Below are positions 1 through 10,944 of a DNA stretch of 64,000 nucleotides, in pieces. Origin of the DNA: Ceriagrion tenellum (Eukaryota; Arthropoda; Insecta; Odonata; Coenagrionidae). The stretch's first letter is position 1. Each line of letters begins with the position of its first letter. The notes below the pieces were generated by a model. The model saw only the letters and a program-made list of their open reading frames with translations. It was not told the DNA's origin and made no database searches. The DNA lies in contig OY720643.1 of assembly GCA_963169105.1 (NCBI GenBank), positions 99,458,848-99,522,847 on the forward strand, written 5' to 3'. Made by a program: the position numbers and the translations under genes.

Positions 1-573
1 ATGGATTCGAATACAAAATACTTCCACGAAGTGACGCCTGAAGGTGTAATGTTAAACCCAAAGGTCGTTTTCCCTGATCACATCGTGCATTCATCGTCGT
101 TCGTGTCCACTGTTGAGTTCCCATCTCAGCTCTTTTCAACACTTTGTATGGGCAGTTCCCTAAGGCCTTATGTGCATTGTCGATAACGAATGTCAAGCAA
201 ACACACTACTGCGCTGCGAAAAGAAAAGCTCTCTAAAGTGAGTATAAATATAAGTGTACGCGTTGTACGTTTACAATAAATAACTGTGGAAAAGTACAAG
301 GCTTATTATCAATAAGGGTTCAATATTTGGGTTGGTGAAATTCGGTACTCTAAGGGCAAGATTTTTACCACGGAGCTATTCAAATCAACAGTATTCATGT
401 TTGGCACCTTAGCTGAAAATCAACAACCGAACAGCAATCGCCGATACGATTACCGAAGTTTGTGTCTTCTATAGAGCACCACACTCTTCAAGCGCACAAT
501 ATCCCGTAGCAAATGTTATCGATAGTATTTTAAGACAGGAGCCAGAATCAGCCCCTGATCAAGAGTATAAATG
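1..573. other. Noncoding stretch, nothing recognised
   Basis: AT-rich sequence with only short open frames, none of which resembles a known protein. I see no repeat structure here apart from the left arm of the inverted repeat that begins at about 574. Confidence 0.5.
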
Positions 574-1183
574 TATCCGCACACGGTTAGTTATGAATTG
601 ATGCTGGGCGTGTCAGTCCAACAGCTTATTCCAAAGCTGACAACTTTTGGGGATGCCCCATCACCATGCCAAGAATGATGATTCCAACTGGTTGGAATTC
701 CCGGAGTGATGTCACGCCAATTGAGACCCCGTAGGGTTATCCTTTTAATCTGGCTAATGTGACATTCTGCCGTCGTTGTTCCGGCAATCTAGACATTCAT
801 TCAATAGTTTTGGTGACATTGGCATCATTCCTATAGTGATTTGATTTTGGTGAAAGTTAATTGTGCATTATAGGACATGTTAGCTGTAACTCCCCCTGCC
901 AAGCACCCTTAAGGTGGCCTGCATTGTAATATGAAGATGTAACCATCTTGCTCTCTTGTAGAATTCTCAGTTCTTTACTTCGTATACGAGATCCAAAAGC
1001 CTTCGAAAAGAGAATTCGGTTGAATTTATGACGGTTTGCGGGCCAGGACTGAGGAATTTGGCCTGAAAAGTGGGTAGTGAAATGCACGTATTTCGTGTGC
1101 GAAATGCACGCACGCACGCAAAAGTGGGTAGTGACTCGCATGGATTATTACGCCCAGCATCAATCTACAACCGAGTGTGAATG
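574..1183. mobile_element. Possible small inverted-repeat element
   Basis: A 15-bp stretch at 597-611 (attgatgctgggcgt) is repeated exactly in inverted orientation at 1150-1164. Outside it on each side lies a similar cacac-cggtt block (580-588 and 1169-1179). This is the shape of a non-autonomous DNA transposon of about 600 bp, but I cannot name a family and see no clear target duplication. The inside contains no recognisable coding sequence. It could also be a chance inverted repeat. Confidence 0.35.
1066..1134. repeat. Two-copy direct repeat around a GCAC run
   Basis: The 15-mer aaaagtgggtagtga occurs at 1066-1080 and again at 1120-1134. Between the copies is a short gcac/cgca tandem run. 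It lies inside the possible element at 574-1183. Confidence 0.6.
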
Positions 1184-2610
1184 GGCACCTTAAGGCGGAA
1201 ACTGTAACACTTCTGGTATATGAAGCGAAAGTGACTGTTTTACGAATTACTAACGAAAATTTTCAATTGACTTGAAGAAATTATAATGAAGCACGTCATA
1301 CTTGGAGAGATAACTCTACATGATACAAAAAATTGATGGAACTTCAGCAGCAGAAAATGATATAAAGGGAGCTTTCCATTCACTCTGAGAGACTGCTCAT
1401 TTTGCATCTGAAGGTAGCAACTGGTTCCTTTTCGTAGCAGACTCTCCACAGTGGGCATCGCACTTCAAATAATATTGGAAGCAGATCTGAGAGTGCGTTA
1501 AACGATAAAAAGAATTTCGAAAATCGCATACGTGATTGAAGATAAGATGGTTGGAGCGCGACTCATCGCATCGAATGCACAAGCTACTGTTTTTTCAAGT
1601 AAATCGAAAGAAAATTCTTGGACCACTCTTCAATTGAGTGCAACTATTGATTCGTTTTTAATAATCATACACATTTTGACAGAAATTATTCAAGAATTTT
1701 ATTTTAAAATTTTTGTCTCAATGTAAGCATTTTTATGACTTGGGCTGACGGCGCAGAATTTCAAATACAGGCAAAAATCGTAAGAAAATACGTATATTTT
1801 ACTGGGCATGATACCTTGATAATTATTACGAACCATTACAATATTTAAAAAATGTATTTTTTCCTGTTTAAGATAAAATCTCTATGTATTTTCATCGAAA
1901 TTTTTAAATATATATATCAAGTGCCATAATGTTCTGTTAAAAAAAGCATTTAATTGCAGAGGAACCGAACGAACGAAACCGGTAACATGCAGTTGTTTCG
2001 CTTTTGGTTTATTCATATTGCAAATATGTACACGTATGCATAGTTTCGTGCAAATCCGTACGTAAGCGGAAATCGCTCCAACCAACTTAATGGGTCAAAT
2101 TGCAGAAAATACATAAAACATTGAAAATAAAAGCTTTGTTCGGTGTTGTTAAATTTCCATATTTAGATCCGATTTTCTAGCAAATGCAAATACTATGTAG
2201 AAAAAATAAGACTGATTTCAGTGAACCGTTAACAACGCAGTCTCCCGGGAGATGTCCGTACTCTCCGCCCGCGCACAACGTTCCACTCATCGTAGTTGTC
2301 TACAGCGCTAACCTCATTTTACTTTGGTGCATTATTAGTCTCACAAAAATCAATACCGATAAATATAACTATAGGTCATTGACATGAAATTAGCTCATAG
2401 TCTTATCCTGATTTTGTTCCTCTCCTTTATGGCAAACGGTATTTGGCCTCTACTACGATTGGATTTTCTTGACACTTCAGTATTTTTGCTGCAGCTACTG
2501 AACTACTCTGCCGCTACTTGCGCTGCAGAGTAGTTCAACCGCATCAGGTTGATCTACTCTGCAGTGCTCTTCCAAGTATACAATTTAAGCTTATTTTTTT
2601 TAGATAATCT
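1184..2610. other. Noncoding stretch, nothing recognised
   Basis: AT-rich DNA. Open frames here are short, overlap on both strands and match nothing I know. Confidence 0.5.
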
Positions 2611-3060
2611 AGCGGTAAGGGTAGGTTTTGATGACAGTCAGATAGTCTCCTCCCGGTTTCCTACTCTTTCAAGGGCCGAACTACCTCTTGTATTTCCTAT
2701 TTTACCGCGGCATACGATATACCCTTCTTCATCCTATCCATGAAACCTATTCTCTTTCTTTCCCTTCCCCACTTGCCCAACATCTTTCCCTCTATCACAT
2801 TCTTGAGCAACCCGTCGCCCCATATTACATCCTTCATCCACCTACTCTGCCGAACTCGGATTTTATTAAGAAATTTCCTTTCCTCGCCCGCCATCTCAAG
2901 CACTTCCTAGTAAGTCTTCCTGTGCGTCCACTTCACCTTCTTATTCACATGTCAAATGCCTGCAGCTTATTCTCGTCCTCCTTTCTGAGGGTCCACGTTT
3001 TCGCCCCATGAAACGCTACGCTTCATATCACGCTCTTCACCAGCCTCTTCTTCACATCTA
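2611..3060 (-). pseudogene. RTE-like LINE 3' end, decayed (copy A)
   Basis: Read on the minus strand this is the C-terminal end of a non-LTR retrotransposon polyprotein, downstream of the reverse transcriptase core. From about 3060 down, the frame reads DVKKRLVKSVI, a stop, then GAKTWTLRKEDENKLQAFD, which is the well known post-RT block of RTE-like LINEs. Near 2903-2697 comes GDGLLKNVIEGKMLGK and a basic RGR-type tail. TGA codons sit where this family usually has Trp, so the copy is dead. The reverse transcriptase core and endonuclease are missing (5' truncation). The 3' end at about 2611 matches that of the copy at 21747, so this is a true element end. Clade assignment (RTE versus a related clade) is inference. 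Confidence 0.75.
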
Positions 3061-5779
3061 ATTTAAGTTTATTACCTTTATAAAATGTAATTTCTTGTAC
3101 ATGGTGTGAATGACCTTCGCCGTCAAAGAGCCCAAAAAATACTTATCCTACTTCCTTTAAGTATTGAGCAGCGTTTCTGTCAAATGTCTACAAACAAGAT
3201 GCATAGTGACACTCAAAATGTCATTAACAAGAGAAACAATTCACCTTTGAACACTAATAGAATGGTGATAGTTCCAAGTACAGTATAATTCAAATTTCTT
3301 CGTTTTATTAAAAAATTTCCAATAATTTCCCAAACTTTACATATCAGATAAAACAGTTTACTACCTACTAAATCCTACTAAAAATGTTTTCTAAACTGTA
3401 ACGTACTGCTTAGTCCTTATTCACAAAACCTCACATGGATATTCTCTCAAAATCAGTATTTCATTGCATAGGCGAAGTGAGCAAAATCATTATTCATTTT
3501 TCTTTACAAGCAACTACTAACATTCTTGATCATTTCTAAAAGTCAATTAATTAAAATACAGCATTCCAGTATCCTTGAATTTCATCTTACGACAGGATTG
3601 TGTAAAAGGAGGTACTCATAAGACGTTGGTCATCAAAAATTAATTCTACTTGCGATAAATCCCAATGCAATCATAAAAGTGGTAATAAAAATTGGATTAC
3701 AATGGGTGCTTCGACGGCATAGTTGAAGTTTCATTGAATAAAAGTCTAAAAATAAATCTTTATGCTTGTACACATGAATTGGAAAAAGGTATCTTCAACT
3801 TGAGATTAACATTGCTAGCAGTTGACGCATGTTATTATGATTATGCTACAGATCGTCGGAAATTTCTCGTCACACATGTACAACCCAATTATAACGAATA
3901 CATTTGATGCAAGTAGTGATAAATGATAAATGGAATCACTCACTTGGTTGCGCTTATCGTCTGCAACGAAAACAATGCCAAAACATGTTAGTAATTTAGT
4001 TGTGTGGAGTTGTATCTGCTTTGCTTCTTATTCAAACGTAAAAAATCGGTTTTCAATACTTAAAAATTCCCTTCGGATATCCTCTAATAAAAAGCTGCCG
4101 GTGCAAAACATCACAGGAATTTATCCCAATGCAAGTATCTGACAGTAATTCGCTCGTCCCAGTTGTCGCCAACATCAGGTTTTTTCCCCCTCCATAGGGA
4201 AGTAGAGTTGAATAAAGGAGTTATGTTCAGCCGCGCGACTAAGACTTCCTCCCGTCTTCCTGGATGATTATACCCATAGAGGGACATTTACTTTGATTTC
4301 CCTAAGTGCTGGCCCATTGGTCCGAAATATTCATTTTGAAACCCACATTTTCATTGTTACATTCTAGAATATTCTCTCTCCTTTCAAAACGGGAACATCT
4401 ACAGTTTTTCAAAATTTTTGCATGCAGTCTTCATCGTCTTAAACAACCTGTACAAACATTAAAACGAAAAACAACGACATCTTCCCATAAATAAAAGTCT
4501 AGCTAACAAATTGCGCGCGCTTTTCTACATCGTCAAGAATCCAGTGGATCACCTCACAGAACAGTCTACCAGCCATGCGACAAATTTTCGAGTTCCATTG
4601 CAATACTCTCTGCCGATGTTCAACTGCTATCTTAGAGCCATCTATTTGCCGCTTCTATGGTGCAAGCCTTGTTGGTGTCTGTTCATATAAAACCCCCACC
4701 GATTCCAATAGTTTTGATTCCCGCCACAGTCGAATGTTTTGGGATCGGCCATCAGTGCCTCTTCACTCTACCCTTGTAGTCTATTTATGTGTTTCCAATA
4801 CACTTTCTTTCTCCCCCTCTCTACTTGAAATATTTATACATGTTTACACCGCTGTATATAGAGATAATTATATGTATGTTCTCTATTCTCGAAATGCGAA
4901 TAACTCATTTGATTATTCTATTCGTCTAAGAATATCTACAACCCTCTGCCTCATAATACGAGGGTTTCCCAAAAAAGATAGTCCCACATATTTGTTTAAA
5001 AATCCCTATTAACATAAATTAGGCCCTTGAAACGGTCATTGAGATATTAAAAACCGTACTATGTTATCATTTCGCTACCGTAAATTACACTAGAGTGCTC
5101 TGACCAAATTGGTGGACTCTGCACAGGACTTACTGAAAAATTTGGCTCGCAATACCAGTATGGCGAAAACTAAAGACGCGAGAGAATGTAAATTTCTTTC
5201 TCGTTTCCCTTTTTTTCCACTCAAATTTGAGTGACGACACCAAGTTTTTTTCACACTATTATTTTGTACGACTAAGAGGTGATCGGTGCAGTAAAAACCA
5301 GGCTCCGTAACCAGAGCGAGGACAGGTACCGACAGTGCATAAACCCCAAGTGAATCGGTGGAGGAGGGCAATAAAAGTTGAAGGAGATAATGTGGAAAAA
5401 TAGAGTGAGTAGATCATCCTTTCATATGAGTAAAGTTTACAATTGTTGTATAAATCTTTTTGAGAAAAAAGTGGAGCACAACTTTCTGGGCAACCCTCGA
5501 TTTATCGTACTTAAATACAAGTCCACGAAGGGTTAGCTGTGAATGTTTTGATACATCAGAAATCTCATTTCTCGGCATAAGACTTACTATTGATCGTGAT
5601 GTACTCACAATCCTGACTCCAAGTCTTATGTTTTACTTTCTCCCTCCATCACACTCTACCGAACTTCGCAACCTCAGGGGAAAAACCGTAGATATCGTTC
5701 TCTCCTTAAACCTCCAAACCAAATGGATGCGAATGATTTCTTCGTATTTTAATTTGAGAGCGAATTCGCGAAAGTAAAC
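3061..5779. other. Noncoding stretch, nothing recognised
   Basis: AT-rich sequence. The largest open frame (4575-5012, plus) is low-complexity and resembles no family I know. No repeats were identified by eye. Confidence 0.5.
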
Positions 5780-6490
5780 TTGAAACGCACAAACCCTTCA
5801 ATCTCCATTTCCACCAGAAAAATAAACCAAAAACCCACCAAGCACTTTGGTTCTTCTAACCACACCCAATCTCTCTCTTTGGCACTCTTCCTTCTTTCGC
5901 TAACGCAACTCTGCCACTTACAATTTTATGCGTATTTTCTTTTCTCAGCCCCATTCCTCGCGTTCTTGCTCGTCTCCCACCTTCCACCATTCCGTTCCTT
6001 GTTCCCTTCCCCCGGTCCCATACGCAAGCCAGTTTCCTTACACCAACGCACAAACGCACACAAAAAACTTCTTTAATTTCCTCTTTCTCGAAAACTTTCC
6101 TACAGAAAAGGCCGTCAACTCGCAACCAAACGCTACCCACCCACCCACTTCTTCCTTCCTTTTATGTATTTCTCTTCTCGACAAAAATTTTCCTCTTCCT
6201 TTATTCATCTCAAAGTGACAGACTTCTAAACGCGGACCTCGGCCCTTCCCCCTATTTCGGCCTACCTCTGCTCTGACGAGAGGGACGGAGACGGAAGAGA
6301 GGTGACACAGCTGAGATGGCCTTGCGCACGCGTGTCGGCTGCGGATTTTTGGAAAAATCTGTAGTCATGTCGCCGAGAACCAGGCACCATAATATTAAAG
6401 TCATCACAATTATTGAAGGGCAAGACTTAAAAGATAATCCTAGATATCGTCCAATTTCTGAGTTAACAGTTGACAGCGTCAAGCGCTAGT
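5780..6490. other. Pyrimidine-rich then GC-rich block
   Basis: From about 5780 to 6220 the plus strand is strongly biased to C and T, with many ccc, ttcc and ctct runs. From about 6230 to 6400 it becomes GC-richer with several CpG dinucleotides. Overlapping open frames on both strands follow from the base composition and match no known protein. Confidence 0.45.
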
Positions 6491-9477
6491 GTGCCAAGTC
6501 GCGCCAGATTTATCATCATCAGTAGATATCCAGGATTATTTAGTTGGCCTGTTCCTCTTCAGGTAGGATGTCGCTCACTCTATCGCCTCTTTTTTCGTCC
6601 GTATTCTCATCTTCAAGAGCGTCGGAATATGAGAAGTCTCTGGGGTAATCTGCCGTTCGACATCTCTAACATTTTATGAAAAGAAATGGAATATCTAATA
6701 AAAAGAACAGGAAACAATCAGTTCGATCATTAAGTCAACTTGAGCGTTAGTTTGAGACCGTGGAATATTGACTTATTTCGACTTTACAGATAATGAACAA
6801 TGCGGGGCATATACGTGTCAGTTTATCAAGGTGTTTGATTAAGCGTTAGTGAAGAAAGCCAATTATTTCTGCACGCTAATAGAAGTGCCTTATATTCCGG
6901 CTTAATGAATTTACGATATGCTACAGTCACAGATGTCCGATTTTGAATGAACTTCTTACATCATTAACACGAGTTTGAGGTTGACTAGGAGATTTTTCAA
7001 ATGGCAATTAATTTTAGGCAAGTTTTGAATATTTTACAAAATTTTGCGCAATTTTGAAATGGAAACAAAAGTTGGAAGAAGCAATGCTAAATTCTCTCGA
7101 CTTGAGGTGTACATAATTATCTTCAACGTGTCATTTAATAAAATTATTACATTTTATTAAAATAAAAAAAGTGCTTTGAAGATTGGTTTTTGATATAGCT
7201 TTAGATTTATAAGATATAAGAGTTTCACATGAAAACATAGCCGTTTTTGTGTTGTTATTTAATACATTGTGGGAGTTAAAAAGTAGAACTAAATACTAAG
7301 GAATGTACTAGTATAAAATAAAATGAGAACCTCTGAAATTCAGGAAAGTCTGCAGAAAAAAAAATCCATTCACCGCAAAGGAAACATAGGGGATATTTCT
7401 ATTCGGGTATCGTTTTCCTTTCCCTCAAGGAATGAAGTGGTGAGTGGGAAACACAGAAGGTCCCAAAGGAAGGTTAGAAAGGGGGGTAGTTTTTTTCCCT
7501 CCCACCCATCCCTTCGCACAACGTGCGAGGGTCAAAGATGTGTTCAGAAACAACCCTGGGGGTGTTGAGTGCGCCTACGAAATCTCAACCCTCAGGCAGG
7601 TTTTAGTTCCAGAAAGTTGACCACAGCGGAATACATAAACATACTAGGAATATATACGTGCAAAGCGAAGTCCTGACTACCCGATCCCATTATACTAAAT
7701 GCGTATCATCCCCAGGCCATAAACTGTGTTGCGCATCGTAATATAACGTATAAATATACAAAATCTCATCCTAATGCTAATTAACGAAAGTTTTAACTTT
7801 CCCTTCTCATAGGTATGATCTGAGAGTTCCAGAGCCTGAAGTGTTATAAACTATAACATTGACCACGGGAAAATTTGGAGTGCGCTGTATTCTCAAAATT
7901 ATCTACCTGACTTGGTGAAAGGTAAATTTTGCAACCACATGATGATGCAAGGATTACAGTGACGTCGTATTGAGGGTAAGTAAAAAGCTTCTCTTTCGTT
8001 GGGAAGCTCAGCTCATTTTCCTTAACATACTCCCATCATATCCAATAGACATGAGTAAGACGCTCTTTTATAGATTTAATGAACAAATAATTATGATATA
8101 CATTCTATCGTGAAGACGATATTTCGATTTCAATAGTTGGCAACAATAGTAGGTAAAACAATGCATAAAAATGAAAAAATATATACCTAGCCACAGCTTT
8201 TCCTGTGTCTTAAGAAAAAGAGCGGCACCTTAACTTTCCGTAAATTAAAGTTTTCAGCGAAGAAATTTTAACTAGTAAAAAACCATGGGAATGGAAAATC
8301 TAAATGAAGATATTGTAATTTAACATGCATTTAGACGTCATATCTCCTAAAAATATGCTTTTATGTATTACGGCGCCGCACCGAAAAGGTCGGTCAACAC
8401 TCAGTAAAATCATATTGGTAGGGACCGCTCAGATCTTTGAAGATATCCACCTTCATTAATAACCAGATTTCATGTCATATCCTATTTTACTTTTACCACG
8501 TATCTATTGAACGAAATCGCAGTATTTAAACAAAACCGTAATTTTTTCAAAGAATCCTATTCTGGGGAATAGATATACTATATTTTATTATCTGTCATCG
8601 TACCTGAGCTGTTAAAAAGACTTCCACCGTTTTTCTCTGAAAAAACTGTATGACTCACTTCGGAGACCGTATTTATTAAAGGGATAATCAACGGACCTAA
8701 ATATCAGAGGCGAATCCGTGGAAGAATCCACCACTCCTCAAAAAGTGAAGAGAGTAAAAACTGCAAATAAGTTGAAATTAACTTCAAAATTACCTATAAG
8801 TTTATAATATTGATAAGTAAGAAAAACCATGTGTCCTCAAAACGAGCACTTACTGTTTTTTGTTATCGAGTTGTTCCCTGAAGTATGAGTTAGGCAACGA
8901 AAGACGTCCAAGTCAGCTTCCGAAGAAGAGAAGATAGGTCATACCTTAGGCTTCATTCATCCCTGTATCGTCTCGCAAAGACTCATGCAAACCTTTTTCC
9001 CCCACCCCCTGAAGAGTAAGTACCGTCCGGAGAACAGGCATGTGGTGGTCATTTTCTTTCAATCAGCCTCCCCTAATCCCCTTAATAAGTGAAAGTTCAC
9101 TTCACTCGAAGTTTCCTCGGGTTAACACATGGCATTAAATTAGCTTGTTGGTTGCGTTTGGATGCACTACTGAGGCTAATTAAAATAATTCATGAACTGT
9201 TTAAGGTTCCTGGAAATTGTATAGTCAGCAGAAGAGCACCATTTTATTAATGGGACCTAATGCCACCACTCTAACTTACGAGTTCACCTCATAAGTACTG
9301 ACGACATCGAATTGAAACTATTTAAAATGCGCTTCCCTAACAGATCGAAAAAGGCTATTTAAGGGATAGACAAGACTGATATGAATTTGAAAAACACGTT
9401 ACCTTATGTACTACCTATTGTTTTTTGGTTTAACCACTTAATATTAACAGCATATTAAGATCAATGGTGAATAGAGA
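6491..9477. other. Noncoding stretch, nothing recognised
   Basis: AT-rich DNA with almost no open frame over 60 codons between 7600 and 10400. No element or RNA gene seen. Confidence 0.5.
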
Positions 9478-9600
9478 GTTACTTTGTGGAATTTTGACAC
9501 CATATTGAGATGAAATAAAATCACTTTGTATAATGCACACAAACTTTAATATGTATAAACCCGACCGGTTTTATCACTTCCGTGTCATTCTCAAGAGGGA
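9478..9600 (-). repeat. Single Penelope-type terminal arm
   Basis: On the minus strand it begins with CTTGAGAATGACACGG, continues GTGATAAAACCGGTCGG and ends with ATTCCACAAAGTAAC. The same order of blocks, diverged, is found in the left arm of the palindrome at 19250-19500 (AAAGTGTC, AAACCATGG, then TTTCCACAAAGTAAC). This marks it as a dispersed repeat of that family. No inverted partner was seen here. Linking it to Penelope-like elements is inference from the GAAAC-type tail pattern. Confidence 0.4.
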
Positions 9601-10440
9601 TAATACATAATAATTAAAGATAATCAAGGGAGAGATCTCAATTTATCTTATACCCCTACACAGTAAATATTTCAAGCTAACTTAACAGAGATACGGACAT
9701 GAAAAGTCCAAGAATTTCCACATTGGCCTCATGGGTAGTGAGGAGGATGGACGCATGCATTTTAACTTTTCTATAAAATAACCATTTAGTTACAACATAT
9801 CACTGACTGGAAATTAATTGGTGTCTTTAAAAGTTCAGAAGGTTATTAAAAATGTACTCATAGTTTAAATCATTATTCGAAGTAGGAAGTTCGATCGACT
9901 GAACAAATAATATGGTACCACAGAGAATCTTGGTCAGATAGCATTAATTTTTTGTCAAAAGTTATCTGTTAGAACATGAGTAAGTAAATAAAAAATAGTA
10001 TATTACTGTAATAATCCCAGTAAAAATCCTAGTCCATTTAAATTAACACAGAAACAACAGAGCAGCGATAACAAGCATTAATAAATCTAGCCAATGATAA
10101 CGACAGAACAGGGATATCAACACTAATGAGGTTTAAAATGAGTGCGGAAGAATAGAAGTGAAACTCAATCAATATACGGCGATAACGGTATGTATATAAT
10201 GTAGTGGCTAATTCTTAAGACTATCTGTAAAACCTTTAAAATTGTAATTGGAAGAGAAAAAAGAAATGAAAAGGAAAATTTCAAAGCGGAATTTTTTTCA
10301 AATTGAAGAAGTGGTATTCGCATGATAACATCCTTCGGTTACGTGTAATAAATACGAGCCATTAAAACTATTCTCATCTATTTTACATCAGTAATTTTCA
10401 GGTTCTCCCCGCGTTGAACCAATTTTATAGACGACCATTT

Positions 10441-10775
10441 CACCGGCATTTTCATGAAAGAGCATACGAAGTCAAATGCAACGGCGGAAAATCGTATATC
10501 GCACAAACTTCGAGATCCCTAAAATGTAGGTTGGAAGAACACAAGAGAGCGACCAAAAAGAAACAATTTCGCCATTCTGCTATTGCTGAACACGCCTGGT
10601 CAGAACCCGCTACGAAATAAATTTCAAAAAAAGTAAGATCATTGCCAAGGAAAATAAGTACATCCCTCGACTGATATGGGAGGCGATCGAAATCGCTAAG
10701 AATCCAAATAATTTCAACAGCTAGGATGCTTATTCGCTCTCCTCGACTTTTAAACGGATTATCAATAATTTTTAA
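10441..10775 (+). pseudogene. GIY-YIG endonuclease domain of a Penelope-like element
   Basis: The frame from about 10444 reads YEVKC, GGKSYIAQTSRSLKCRLEEH and then SAIAEHAW, the N-terminal half of the GIY-YIG nuclease joined to Penelope reverse transcriptases. SYIxQT, the catalytic-type Arg and the EH pair are visible. Family members have Gly where this copy has Ala in YIAQT. Near 10605 the frame shifts by one base, after which RYEINFKKSKIIAKENKYIP and EAIEIAKNPNNFN continue the family's C-terminus. A TAG at about 10723 interrupts it before SLSSTFKRIINNF and a stop at 10775. It is therefore a dead copy with at least one frameshift and one nonsense codon. The enzyme nicks target DNA for retrotransposition in intact elements. 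Confidence 0.85.
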
Positions 10776-10882
10776 CCTTCCCACTCCTCAACCAATCACA
10801 ACATTCCGGAATAGATCCCAACGGACAGTTAACGGACCACAGCCCTCTATATAGCGGCAGACAATTCTCCTGTTCATTTGCA

Positions 10883-10909
10883 TCTGATGAAGCTGGATGC
10901 TGTAGAAAC
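10883..10909 (+). ncRNA. Possible degenerate hammerhead-like core
   Basis: CTGATGA at about 10884-10890 is followed 14 bases later by GAAAC (10904-10908), just inside the right arm of the Penelope-like fragment. Hammerhead ribozymes with CUGAUGA and GAAA cores are known in Penelope-like elements. The intervening bases form only a weak three-base stem, so activity is unlikely. Confidence 0.3.
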
Positions 10910-10944
10910 GATCGTCCGTAAAACTGGTTCAACGCGGGGAGAAC

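Larger units (their letters stand above)
10401..10944 (+). mobile_element. Penelope-like element fragment with inverted arms
   Basis: A 3' fragment of a Penelope-like retroelement: GIY-YIG endonuclease coding sequence flanked by 41-bp inverted repeats (10401-10441 and 10904-10944, 36 of 41 positions identical). The outer part, ggttctccccgcgttgaacc and its complement, is perfect. Penelope-like elements are known to carry terminal repeats (pLTRs) that can be direct or inverted, which fits. The reverse transcriptase domain is absent, so the copy is 5' truncated. The direct repeat ttctcatctat just outside both arms (near 10372 and 10995) may be a target duplication. Confidence 0.78.
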
